In this document: piece after piece, positions 52,245 through 62,322 of the stretch
Position numbering within the stretch: position 1 is the first letter of the stretch
Layout: each line of letters begins with the position of its first letter
Assembly: GCA_900770415.1 (NCBI GenBank)
Contig: CAAGKN010000004.1
Span: 1 to 64,000 of the forward strand
Length of the DNA: 64,000 nt
Reading direction: 5' to 3'
From: Clostridia bacterium
Lineage (GTDB): Bacteria > Bacillota > Clostridia > TANB77 > CAG-508
Position numbers and translations under genes: made by a program
The notes under the pieces: generated by a model
What the model saw: the letters and a program-made list of their open reading frames with translations, nothing else
Database searches by the model: none
What the model was told of the DNA's origin: nothing

Positions 52245-53039
52245 ATGAAAAAAGAAAAGAAAACATTAAAAATTGCAGGAATAAGTATCTGGAGAATCTT
52301 AGCATATTTTATTATATATAGCATAGCAGGGTATATTATAGAAACATTATTTGGACTTTTTACAAAAGGAATGCTAGAAAGTAGAAAAGGATTCTTATAC
52401 GGCCCATTTTGCCCAATTTATGGGGTTGGGGCAGTAGCAATGATATTAGGACTTCAATGCTTTAAAAAGAACAATTACACACTATTCTTTGGTGGTTTTT
52501 TAGTAGGTTCTATTGTTGAATACATTATAAGCTACCTTGGAGAAGTGATTTTTAAAGTAAATTGGTGGGATTACTCAAACAATTTCCTTAATATAAATGG
52601 AAGAATATGCTTTACTTTTTCACTGTTTTGGGGTTTGCTTGCATTATACCTAATAAGGCACTTTAATCCGATAATAGATAAATTAATAGACAAAATAAAA
52701 GCAAAAGTTTCAATTAATTATTTAAAAGCATTAGTAATTGTAGGAATTATATTCTTAACAATAGATGGAATATTAACTGCATTTGCATTAAAGTTGTTTT
52801 TTGAAAGAACAGTATATTCGTACAATTTAGATGTAATAAATAAAGAAAAATATATAAATAGCTATGAAAGAGTGCTTGAAATGAAAAATACAGCAGAACT
52901 TGGAAATAAAGTATTTTCAGATAAAAAGATGTTAAGAACATTTCCAAATTTAAAGTTAAAAGCACAAAATGGAGAGATTATTTATATGGATTCTATATAT
53001 AAAGATATACAACCATATTATTATAAATTTGATTTTTAG
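52245..53039 (+). CDS. PF06541-type membrane protein (putative ABC-transporter type IV)
   Basis: A 264-aa protein with about five membrane helices and the family segments SIAGYIIETLFGLF, KGFLYGPFCPIYGVGA, VEYIISYLGEVIFKVNWWDYS and LNINGRICF. The function is unproven. A shorter paralog with the same motifs lies at 57385, and the two flank the activase-like giant. The C-terminal 80 residues after the last helix are extra relative to the core family. Confidence 0.85.
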   Translation: MKKEKKTLKIAGISIWRILAYFIIYSIAGYIIETLFGLFTKGMLESRKGFLYGPFCPIYGVGAVAMILGLQCFKKNNYTLFFGGFLVGSIVEYIISYLGEVIFKVNWWDYSNNFLNINGRICFTFSLFWGLLALYLIRHFNPIIDKLIDKIKAKVSINYLKALVIVGIIFLTIDGILTAFALKLFFERTVYSYNLDVINKEKYINSYERVLEMKNTAELGNKVFSDKKMLRTFPNLKLKAQNGEIIYMDSIYKDIQPYYYKFDF

Positions 53040-53057
53040 GAGAAAAGAAGGGAAAAT

Positions 53058-56000
53058 ATGATACATATAGGATTAGACGTAGGTTCAACAACAGTAAAAG
53101 TAGTTGTAATGGACGAAAATTTAAAAACAATTAGTACAAGCTATCAAAGACACTTTTCAGATACCATAAAAACTGTATGTGAATGTTTAGAAAAATTAGC
53201 AGATAAATACAAAGAAGAAAAAATGACAATAGCACTAACTGGTTCACGGAGCTTTATCTGTTTCCGAACTTTTAGGAATGACATTTATTCAAGAAGTAGT
53301 AGCATGTAAAAGGTCAATAGAAAAATATATACCAAGAACAGATGTAGCGATTGAATTAGGTGGAGAAGATGCTAAAATAATTTATTTTGATAAATCAATA
53401 GAACAACGTATGAATGGAACATGTGCTGGTGGAACAGGAGCATTCCTAGACCAAATGGCAAGTCTTTTAAGTACAGATACAATGGGATTAAATGAACTTG
53501 CAAAAGACTATAAAACAATATATCCAATTGCTTCAAGGTGCGGAGTGTTTGCAAAAACAGATATTCAACCACTTTTAAATGAAGGAGCAGCAAAAGAAGA
53601 TATAGCAGCATCTATTTTTCAAGCAGTTGTAAATCAAACAATAAGCGGACTAGCATGTGGTAGACCAATTAAAGGAAATGTTGCATTTTTAGGTGGACCT
53701 TTAAATTATTTATCTGAACTTAGAAAAAGATTTATAGAAACTTTGAATTTAACAGAAAAAGAAATAATATTTCCAGAGGATGCACATTTGCTAGTTGCAA
53801 AAGGTGCAGCAATAGAGTCTTCAAATCATAAACCTATAAGTGCACAAAAATTAAAAGCAAAAATAGATTTGCTAAAAAGCTATAAAGATGAAACAAAAGA
53901 TCATCTACCCCCATTATTTACAATAGAGCAAGAATACAAAGATTTTAGAAAAAGACATGGAAAAGATAAAATAAAAAGAAAAGACTTAAAATTGCATATA
54001 GGAAATTGCTATTTAGGTATAGATGCAGGTTCAACAACAAGCAAATTAGTTTTAATTGATGAAGAGGGAAATCTTTTATATTCTGCATATAAAAATAATG
54101 AAGGAAAGCCACTTGAAAGCGTTATAAATATGATAAAAAAACTATATACAAAAATTCCAGAAAAAGCAAAAATTGTATATAGTGGTGTAACTGGTTACGG
54201 AGAAAAACTAATTCAAACAGCTTTAAATATTGAAGTAGGAGAAATAGAAACAATAGCACATTATACTGCAGCAAAAAACTTTATGCCAGAAGTTAACAGC
54301 ATAGTAGATATTGGCGGACAAGATATGAAGTACATAAAAATAAAAAATCATGCAGTAGATAATATTATGTTAAATGAAGCATGTTCATCTGGTTGTGGTT
54401 CTTTTATAGAAACATTTGCAAAAAGCTTAAATCTAAGTCTAGATGAATTTGTAAGAGAAGCCATAATGTCTAGAAAGCCTGTTGACTTGGGTTCAAGGTG
54501 TACAGTGTTTATGAATTCAAAAATAAAGCAGGCACAAAAAGAGGGATATAGTGTAGGAGATATATCTGCAGGACTTTCTTATTCTGTAATAAAAAATGCA
54601 ATACAAAAAGTTATGAAAATAAGAAACGTAGATGATTTAGGAGAAAACATTGTTGTACAAGGTGGAACATTCTATAATGATGCGGTGCTTCGTGCATTTG
54701 AATTAATAGTAGAAAAAAATGTAATAAGACCAGATATTGCAGGACTAATGGGAGCTTATGGAGTAGCTTTAATTGCAAAAGAAAGATATAGCAAATTAGA
54801 AGAAAAGAAAGCAGAATCTACATTATTAAAATTAAAAGAAATTGATGAATTAAAAACAACAGTAATACATACAAGATGTAAAGGTTGTGAGAATAGGTGC
54901 CTACTTACATTTAATGAGTTTTCAAATGGCAAAAAATTTATATCTGGTAATAGATGTGAAAGAGGAGCTGGAATAGATAAATCTAAAAAAGAAATTCCTA
55001 ATTTATATCAATATAAATACAATAGATTATTTGGGTATAAACCATTAGAAGAAAAAGATGCTAAAAGAGGAACAATAGGAATACCAAGAGTTCTAAATAT
55101 GTATGAGGACTATCCTTTCTGGTTTACTTTATTTACAAATTTAGGATTTAGAGTAATACTTTCTGAAAAAACAAATAGAAAAACTTATGAAAAAGGAATG
55201 GAAAGTATACCATCAGAATCTGTATGTTATCCAGCAAAATTATCACATGGACATGTAATTAGCTTAATAGAACAAGGAGTAAAAACAATATTTTATCCAT
55301 GTATAATGCATTCTAGAAAAGAAGACCAAAAAGCAAATAACAGTTTTAATTGCCCAATAGTAATATCATATTCGGAAACATTAAAAAACAATATAGAAGA
55401 ACTAAAAGATATAGAATTTATAAATCCATTTTTGCCACTTAATAAAAAATGCCTTAGTAAAAGATTTATGGAAATAGAGGAATTTAAGAAATATAATTTT
55501 ACTAAAGCAGAGTTAAATAGTGCAATTAAAAAGGCAGAAGAGGAATATCAAAACTTTAGAGAAGATATACATAAAAAAGGTATAGAAACTTTAAAATATA
55601 TTAATGAACATAATTTAAGGGGAATTGTTTTAGCTGGAAGACCATATCATTTGGATGGTGAAGTAAACCATGGTATAGATAAAATGATTACAAGCCTAGG
55701 AATAGCAGTATTTACAGAGGATAGTGTAGCACCTTTGGGAGAAGTAAAAAGGCCAATAAGAGTTGTAGACCAATGGATGTTCCATTCAAGACTATATGCA
55801 GCGGCTGATTTTGTTGGAAAACAAAAGAACCTTGAGTTAGTTCAACTAAATTCATTTGGATGTGGAGTAGATGCTGTAACAACAGACCAAGCTGAAGAAA
55901 TTTTAGCAAGTTATAACAAGATGTATACTCTAATAAAGATAGATGAAATAAACAATCTTGGTGCAATAAGAATAAGAATACGTTCTTTACTTGCAAGTAT

Positions 56001-57357
56001 GAATAATAGATGTGAGGATAATAGTGACAACGAAAAAGGAAATTACGAAACAGTAAAAAAACAATTTACAAAACAAATGAAGAAAGATTATACAATACTA
56101 ATTCCACAAATGGCACCAATACATTTTGAATTGTTTGAATCAGTATTAAATTCGGAAGGATATAAAGTAGAAGTTTTAAAAAAATGCACAAATAGAACTG
56201 TAGAAACAGGTTTGAAATATGTAAATAACGATGCTTGCTATCCATCAATTTTAACAACAGGACAAATGATAGAAGCTCTTCAAAGTGGAAAATATGATAT
56301 AAATAAAACAGCACTTATGATTTCTCAAACAGGTGGAGGTTGTAGAGCAACAAATTATATAGGCTTTATAAGAAAGGCTCTAAAAGATGCAGGTTTTTCA
56401 AATGTTCCAGTAGTATCATTTAATATGGCTGGCCTTGAAAAAAATTCAGGATTTAAAATAACATTAAAATTAGTTAGAAAACTAATAAAAGCTACAATTT
56501 ATGGAGATTTATTACAAACTGTATTACATAAAAACAGAGCTTATGAAGTGAACAAAGGCGAAACTAAAAAAGTATATGACAAATGGATGAAAAAATGCAA
56601 AGAACTACTTAAAACTGCAAGTACAAAAGAGTTTAATAAGAGCTTATACGAAATAGTAAATGACTTTGAAAAAATTGAACTAAATACAAGTATAGAAAAA
56701 CCAAAAGTAGGAATTGTTGGAGAAATACTAATAAAATACCATCCTTATGGAAATAATTTCGCAGAAGAAATTCTAGAAAAAGAAGGCGCAGAAGTATATA
56801 TGCCAGAACTAATGGGATTTGCAAAATATGCCTTAAAAAATAATCCAATAAAACATGAGTTATTAAAGACTTCTAAAATAACAGCAGATATTTTTGAAGT
56901 AGGTTTAGATTTATTAGATAAAATAGAAAAAGACTATGAAAAAGCATTAGCAAGTTCTAAAAAAGGATATATTAAGCCATGTAATATAAATAAACTTGCA
57001 GAAGAGGTGCAAGAAATATTATCTACTGGAAATCAAACAGGAGAAGGTTGGCTTTTAACAGCAGAAATAATTGAATTTATGAATGAAGGGATACAAAATA
57101 TTATCTGTTTACAACCATTTGCATGTTTGCCAAATCATATTGTAGGAAAGGGAGTAATAAAAACAATAAGAACTAAATTTCCAGAAGCAAATATAACTCC
57201 AGTAGATTATGATCCAGGAGCAAGTGAAACAAACCAAACTAACAGAATTAAACTACTTATGACAGTTGCAAAAGATAACTTAAAAGCAAATAAAAAAAGA
57301 GATAAAATATTAAAGCAAGAAAACAATTTAAAAGACTTGGAAAAATTAATTGTATAA
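53058..57357 (+). CDS. 2-hydroxyacyl-CoA dehydratase activase-like giant protein, read through a +1 frameshift
   Basis: A protein of about 1432 aa with two ASKHA ATPase domains of the BadF/BadG/HgdC type. One starts HIGLDVGSTTVKVV at residue 3; the second has YLGIDAGSTTSKLV near 316 and CSSGCGSFIETFA, with the Cys used for the bridging 4Fe-4S cluster. A DUF2229-like region follows (RVLNMYEDYPFW near 677), then an HgdB-like C-terminal region. The family couples ATP to radical electron transfer; the exact substrate here is unknown. After 63 codons the frame meets CGG at 53247-53249 (stop at 53309); skipping C53247 restores TGSGALSVSELLG. Confidence 0.88.
53244..53250 (+). other. CGG-associated +1 frameshift site 5 (activase giant): TCA C GGA
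   Basis: CGG follows TCA. Skipping C restores the conserved TGSGA loop of the first ASKHA domain, only 63 codons into a protein of over 1400 residues. A P-site slip from TCA to CAC would pair poorly, so this site favours skipping or four-base decoding over classical slippage. Confidence 0.83.
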
Positions 57358-57384
57358 TTTAACAAATAAAAGAAGGGGGATAAT

Positions 57385-58086
57385 ATGCTAAGAACAATAG
57401 AATTATATTTCTTACTATTCTTTACATATTCAGTATTGGGCTGGATAATGGAGGTAACAAAAACTTTAATTGATAAGAAAAAATTTGTAAACAGAGGATT
57501 TTTAATAGGACCATATTGCCCAATATATGGTTATGGAGTAATATTACTTACAATATTACTAAAAAAATATCAATCAGATATTCCAGCAACATTTATATTT
57601 TCAATATTAATATGTGGTACATTGGAGTATTTTACAAGTTATTTTATGGAAAAAATATTTCATGCAAGATGGTGGGATTATAGCAAAAGAAAATTCAATA
57701 TAAATGGCAGAATATGTTTAGAAACTTTATTGCCTTTTGGAATAATGGGATGCCTTATACTTTATATAGTAAATCCTGCATTCCTTAATATATATGAAAA
57801 GATGCCCAATATAGCATTACACATTATATGTGGAATACTATTGGCTGTATATATAACAGATAATATAATATCAGGAAAGATAATATCAAACTTAAAAGAA
57901 ATTTCTGTAAATGTAAAAGATAATACAGAAGAAATATCTAAAAAAGTAAAGAAAATTATAACACAAAAATCAGCTTTACATAGAAGATTGGTAGAAGCCT
58001 TCCCATCAATAAAAGCAAAAGTTAATTTAAAAGATTGGATAACAAAAGGCGAAGAGAAAATAAATGAATTTAAAAATAGAAAGTAA
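57385..58086 (+). CDS. PF06541-type membrane protein, paralog of the 52.2 kb gene
   Basis: A 233-aa protein with about five membrane helices and the same landmarks as its upstream paralog: YSVLGWIMEV, RGFLIGPYCPIYGYG, EYFTSYFMEKIFHARWWDYS and FNINGRICLE. The C-terminus is a charged helical region. It starts 28 bases after the giant gene (AAGGGGG), so all three are probably one operon. Function unknown. Confidence 0.85.
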   Translation: MLRTIELYFLLFFTYSVLGWIMEVTKTLIDKKKFVNRGFLIGPYCPIYGYGVILLTILLKKYQSDIPATFIFSILICGTLEYFTSYFMEKIFHARWWDYSKRKFNINGRICLETLLPFGIMGCLILYIVNPAFLNIYEKMPNIALHIICGILLAVYITDNIISGKIISNLKEISVNVKDNTEEISKKVKKIITQKSALHRRLVEAFPSIKAKVNLKDWITKGEEKINEFKNRK

Positions 58087-58092
58087 TTGAAT

Positions 58093-58125
58093 GCGAGTGT
58101 GTTAGTGAGTGCACTCGCTATTTTA
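58093..58125 (+). terminator. Terminator after the activase/PF06541 operon
   Basis: GCGAGTG and CACTCGC stem with an interrupted loop (TGTTAGTGAGTG), followed by TATTTTA. Confidence 0.7.
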
Positions 58126-58194
58126 TCACAGCCTACAAGTCGAAAAAAGTCTGTAAATGTCAATGAAATCTATTCTCCAATTTTTTTACAAATC

Positions 58195-58223
58195 TTTACA
58201 ATTTTATCGTTTTAGTGTATATT
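58195..58223 (+). promoter_or_regulatory. Promoter of the murL candidate operon
   Basis: TTTACA (58195-58200), 17 bases, TATATT (58218-58223). Confidence 0.5.
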
Positions 58224-58263
58224 ATTGTATATTATTAAAAGATTAATTTAAAGAGGTATAAAT

Positions 58264-59649
58264 ATGGAGAATTTTGAGGAATTAAGAAAAAAATATAATT
58301 GTTTTGTTTTTGATGATTACAAAATAATGCAAGAAGATAATGACACAATAGCAATAACCTTTTATTTTGAAATATTGGGACTAAAAAAATTCAAACCAAC
58401 AATAGAAATAAGTAAATTAGATATAGATTTTGACAAAATAAATACAAAAACACTAAAAGCTATAGCTTTTAATATAGGGATGATAGAATTAATTAGTTAT
58501 TGGAAAGTAGCATGTCCCAAAAGAATACTTATAGAATGTGGTAAACTAACAGAAGAACAGATTGATTGGTTTAAAAAAATATATTATAATGGACTTGGAG
58601 AATTTAGATATATTAACCACATAGATAAAATCCCAATGGACGAGTTATTTGAAATAGAATGTAACTGCAGACCAGAGTATGCAAATACAACTACTTTTGT
58701 AGAAACAAGCTTAGAATACAAAGGTGCATTAATTCCAGTAGGTGGAGGAAAAGATTCTTGTGTTACATTAGAATTGCTAAAAGAACACAAAAAGGATAAT
58801 TTGTGTTTAGTAATAGGAGACAAAGTTCCTCAAATAAAAGCAATAAAAAAAGCAGGTTACAAAGATGAGCAGATAATACATGTAAAAAGAAGCATGGACA
58901 AAAGATTATTAGAACTAAATGAAAAAGGCTTTCTAAATGGACACACACCATTTTCTGCATCAATTGCGTTTATATCATATTTTGTAGCATATTTGACAGG
59001 GAAAAAATATATAGCAGTTTCAAATGAACAAAGTAGCAATGAGAGCAATTTAAAAGAAGAAAAAATAAATCATCAGTATTCAAAGAGTTTTGAATTTGAG
59101 GAAGACTTTAGATGGTATATAAACAATTATTTAGAGGAGAACGTAGAATATTTTAGCATTCTAAGACCTTTAAATGAGCTACAAGTAGCAAAGATATTTT
59201 CACAGATGAAGAAATATCATAAAGTATTTAGAAGTTGTAATATAGGAAGTAAAGAAACTCCTTGGAAATGGTGCTATAATTGCCCAAAATGCTTATTTGT
59301 ATTTATAGTACTTAGTCCATATTTATATAAAAAGAAATTGGTAAAAATATTTAAAGAAGATTTATACCAGAATAAAGACTTGCTAAATACTTTTATAGAA
59401 TTATGCGGTTATGGAGAAGCGAAGCCATTTGAGTGTGTAGGAACACCAGAAGAAGTAAACTATGCAATAAGCAAAACTATTAAACAATTAGAAACAGAAC
59501 AAAAAGAACTACCATATTTACTAAATTATTATAAAGAGAATTATAAATTGGTAGATACCAATACTGACATAGAAAAAAGATATAATGAAGAAAATAATGT
59601 ACCAAAAGAATTTGAAAAATTATTAAAAGAATCAATTTACGAAGATTAA
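58264..59649 (+). CDS. murL: Candidate MurL, UDP-MurNAc-L-Ala-L-Glu epimerase
   Basis: A 461-aa soluble protein with a PP-loop-like ATP motif (IPVGGGKDSCVTLELL) near residue 160, SNEQSSNESN near 260, NHQYSKSFEFEEDFRWY, FSILRPLNELQVAKIF near 300 and a Cys cluster (WCYNCPKCLF) near 345. These match my memory of MurL, which epimerises L-Glu in the peptidoglycan precursor, an alternative to MurI-made D-Glu. That pathway requires a matching MurD2 elsewhere. Family membership is likely but not confirmed here. It is first in an operon with tcdA and add. Confidence 0.6.
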   Translation: MENFEELRKKYNCFVFDDYKIMQEDNDTIAITFYFEILGLKKFKPTIEISKLDIDFDKINTKTLKAIAFNIGMIELISYWKVACPKRILIECGKLTEEQIDWFKKIYYNGLGEFRYINHIDKIPMDELFEIECNCRPEYANTTTFVETSLEYKGALIPVGGGKDSCVTLELLKEHKKDNLCLVIGDKVPQIKAIKKAGYKDEQIIHVKRSMDKRLLELNEKGFLNGHTPFSASIAFISYFVAYLTGKKYIAVSNEQSSNESNLKEEKINHQYSKSFEFEEDFRWYINNYLEENVEYFSILRPLNELQVAKIFSQMKKYHKVFRSCNIGSKETPWKWCYNCPKCLFVFIVLSPYLYKKKLVKIFKEDLYQNKDLLNTFIELCGYGEAKPFECVGTPEEVNYAISKTIKQLETEQKELPYLLNYYKENYKLVDTNTDIEKRYNEENNVPKEFEKLLKESIYED

Positions 59650-59674
59650 AATGGAAAAATATAAGGAGCAAAAA

Positions 59675-60385
59675 ATGTTAAACCAATTTTCAAGAACAGA
59701 AATGCTTATAGGAAAAAATGCAATAAACAAACTAGCTAATTCCAAGGTTGCTATATTTGGAATAGGAGGAGTAGGATCATATATTGCAGAGGCACTAGCA
59801 AGATGTGGAGTAGGAAACTTTATATTAGTGGATAATGATAAAGTTACAATTACAAATATTAATAGGCAAATAATTGCAACTACAAAAACAATTGGACAAT
59901 ATAAAGTAGATTTAATGAAACAAAGAATATTGGATATTAATCCAGAAGCAAAAGTAGAAACATATAAAACTTTTTATATGCCAGAGTGCGAAGAAAAAAT
60001 ACTGGATCATTCAGTAAACTATGTAATAGATGCAATAGATACAGTAACAGCTAAAATATTCTTAATAGAAGAAGCTACAAGATTAAATATCCCAATAATA
60101 TCGAGTATGGGAACGGGAAATAAGCTAGACCCTAGTAAATTTGAAATAACAGATATATATAAAACAAGTGTATGCCCATTAGCAAAAGTAATGAGAAAAG
60201 AATTAAGACAGAGAAATATAAAAAAACTAAATGTTTTGTATTCAAAAGAAGAACCAATTAAACCAGAAGAAAACACAGAAGAACAAACAAGCAAAAAACA
60301 TGTTCCAGGTAGTATAGCTTTTTCACCATCAGTTGCAGGACTTATGATTGCTAGTAAAGTTGTAAAAGATTTAATAAATATTTAA
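59675..60385 (+). CDS. tcdA: tRNA threonylcarbamoyladenosine dehydratase (TcdA/ThiF family)
   Basis: An E1-like enzyme that cyclises t6A37 of tRNA using ATP. The 236-aa protein has VAIFGIGGVGSYIAEALARCGV (nucleotide-binding Rossmann motif), VDNDKVTITNINRQ, VIDAIDTVTAK and the Cys of SVCPLAKVMRKELR. Start ATG 59675 follows AAGGAGC; an in-frame ATG at 59651 lacks a ribosome binding site. It acts downstream of the product of tsaD, which is also in this window. Confidence 0.9.
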   Translation: MLNQFSRTEMLIGKNAINKLANSKVAIFGIGGVGSYIAEALARCGVGNFILVDNDKVTITNINRQIIATTKTIGQYKVDLMKQRILDINPEAKVETYKTFYMPECEEKILDHSVNYVIDAIDTVTAKIFLIEEATRLNIPIISSMGTGNKLDPSKFEITDIYKTSVCPLAKVMRKELRQRNIKKLNVLYSKEEPIKPEENTEEQTSKKHVPGSIAFSPSVAGLMIASKVVKDLINI

Positions 60386-60398
60386 AAGGTGATAATAG

Positions 60399-61427
60399 AT
60401 GAAAAAAGAGAATTTAGAAGAAATAAAAAATATGCCAAAAGTTGTTTTACACTTGCACTTAGATGGCTCTTTAAGACCAGAAACTGTATATAATTGGCTT
60501 AAACAAGAAAAAAATGATGTTACCTTAAAAGAGGTAAAAGAAAAATTAATGGTAGACAAAGATTGTAGAGACTTAAACCAATATTTACAAAAATTTAATT
60601 TACCATTAAAAGTTCTACAAACAGAAGAACATATTGAACAAGCTACTTATGAGTTGTTTGAAGATTTAGCAAAACAAAATGTAATATATGCAGAAGTAAG
60701 ATTTGCTCCAAGTTTACATATACAAGAAGGATTGCCTTATGAAAGAGTAGTAGAATCAGCAATAAAAGGAATGAGTAGAGCTAAAGAAGAGTTAAAAATA
60801 GAAGGCAATTTGATATTATGCTGTATGAGAGGAGAAGATAATACATTAAGTAATTTAACTACAGTTGCAACAGCAAAAAAATATTTAAACAATGGAGTAT
60901 GTGGGCTAGATTTGGCAGGCGCAGAAGCATTATTTCCAACTTCTGAATTTGCAGATATATTTAAAGTAGCTAAAGAACAAAATATACCATTTACTATACA
61001 TGCTGGGGAAGCAGAAGGACCAGAAAGCATAAAAAATGCTCTTGAAATGGGAGCAAAGAGAATTGGTCATGGAGTAAGATGCATAGAAGATCCAAAATTA
61101 GTTAGAGAATTAATAGAAAAAGAAATACCATTAGAAATATGTCCAATAAGTAATTTGCAAACAAAAGCAACAGGAGAACATCATCCAATAGAGGAACTTT
61201 ATAAAAAAGGAATTAAAGTATCTATAAATCCAGACAATGATACTGTATCTAATACAAATATAATTGAAGAATATAAATGGGTTTTAGAACATACAAATCT
61301 AACAATAGATGATATAGCCAAGATGAATAAGAGTGCAGTTAGAGGAGCGTTTATATCACCACAAGAGAAAGCTAGTTTAATAGCTAAACTTAATGAATAT
61401 AAAAAAGACCATAACAAAGTTTTATAA
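60399..61427 (+). CDS. add: Adenosine deaminase
   Basis: Zinc-dependent purine salvage enzyme converting adenosine to inosine. The 342-aa protein has LHLHLDGSLRPET near residue 15 (HxH metal ligands), TIHAGEAEGP near 195, RIGHGVRC near 225 and SINPDNDTVSNT near 275 (usual SLNTDDP region). Ribosome binding site AAAGGTG. It ends at a strong hairpin. Confidence 0.95.
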   Translation: MKKENLEEIKNMPKVVLHLHLDGSLRPETVYNWLKQEKNDVTLKEVKEKLMVDKDCRDLNQYLQKFNLPLKVLQTEEHIEQATYELFEDLAKQNVIYAEVRFAPSLHIQEGLPYERVVESAIKGMSRAKEELKIEGNLILCCMRGEDNTLSNLTTVATAKKYLNNGVCGLDLAGAEALFPTSEFADIFKVAKEQNIPFTIHAGEAEGPESIKNALEMGAKRIGHGVRCIEDPKLVRELIEKEIPLEICPISNLQTKATGEHHPIEELYKKGIKVSINPDNDTVSNTNIIEEYKWVLEHTNLTIDDIAKMNKSAVRGAFISPQEKASLIAKLNEYKKDHNKVL

Positions 61428-61437
61428 AAAAAGAATA

Positions 61438-61490
61438 ACCCCCTAAAATATGAATAAAATTAAATAACATATTTTAGGGGGGCTTTTTAT
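61438..61490 (+). terminator. Terminator after add that overlaps the next ribosome binding site
   Basis: CCCCCTAAAATATG and CATATTTTAGGGGGG form a 14-15 bp stem with a long A-rich loop, followed by CTTTTT. The 3' arm (AGGGGGG, 61476-61482) is also the only Shine-Dalgarno for the ATG at 61489. Confidence 0.8.
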
Positions 61491-62265
61491 GTTTTGGGTA
61501 ACAAATAAAGATAGGTTAGTATCAGTTGGAATAGCATTAAGTACGGTACTTGTATTGTTTTTGTTAGCAGCTACATTTAAAACTCAGAATATAGGAACAA
61601 GTATTCAAACATCTGCAAAAACTTCTAAAATGCTACCAATATATAATGTAGATACAGAAGAAAATAAGGTTGCTCTTACAATAAATTGTGCATGGAACGC
61701 AGATGATATAGATTTAATATTAGAAACTTTAACAAAAAACCAAGCAAAAGTGACATTTTTTATGGTTGGAGATTGGATAGAAAAATTTCCAGAAGCGGTA
61801 AAGAAAATATATGAAAGTGGAAATGAAATTGCAAATCACTCAGAATCACATCCACATGTAAATAATTTAAATTATGAAAAAAATGTAGAACAAATAACAA
61901 GATGCTCAGAACGAGTAAAACAAATAACAGGCAATCCAACTACCTTGTATAGAGGACCTTATGGAGAATATAACGATACAGTACTAAAAGCAGCAGAAGC
62001 ATCAAATCATATTACAATACAATGGAACATAGACTCTTTGGACTATAAAGGTCTTACAGCAGAACAAATGTGGGAAAGAATAGGACCTAAATTGCAAAAA
62101 GGAAGTATAATACTTATGCATAATGGAACAGAAAATACAGCATTAAGCTTAGACACATTAATAAAAAACATAAAGGAAAAAGGATATGAAATAGTTACAG
62201 TATCAGATTTAATTTATAAAGATAATTACACAATAGATAATAATGGAGTACAACATAAATTGTAA
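61489..62265 (+). CDS. PdaB-like polysaccharide deacetylase
   Basis: A 258-aa NodB-homology protein with an N-terminal membrane anchor (residues 10-29). The usual SFDAAW or TFDDG motif reads TINCAWNADD, so the first catalytic Asp region is altered. NHSESHPHVNNL gives the metal-binding His pair, RGPYGEYND motif 3 and IILMHNGTENTALSLD the C-terminal motif. PdaB proteins act in spore cortex peptidoglycan of Firmicutes. Loss of the first Asp as in some PdaB members may alter or abolish catalysis. Its Shine-Dalgarno is the 3' arm of the add hairpin. Confidence 0.8.
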   Translation: MFWVTNKDRLVSVGIALSTVLVLFLLAATFKTQNIGTSIQTSAKTSKMLPIYNVDTEENKVALTINCAWNADDIDLILETLTKNQAKVTFFMVGDWIEKFPEAVKKIYESGNEIANHSESHPHVNNLNYEKNVEQITRCSERVKQITGNPTTLYRGPYGEYNDTVLKAAEASNHITIQWNIDSLDYKGLTAEQMWERIGPKLQKGSIILMHNGTENTALSLDTLIKNIKEKGYEIVTVSDLIYKDNYTIDNNGVQHKL

Positions 62266-62322
62266 TAAATTAAAAATACAAGCATAAGATTAATTAATAA
62301 AATTACAAAGGAGAGTGCTTGT

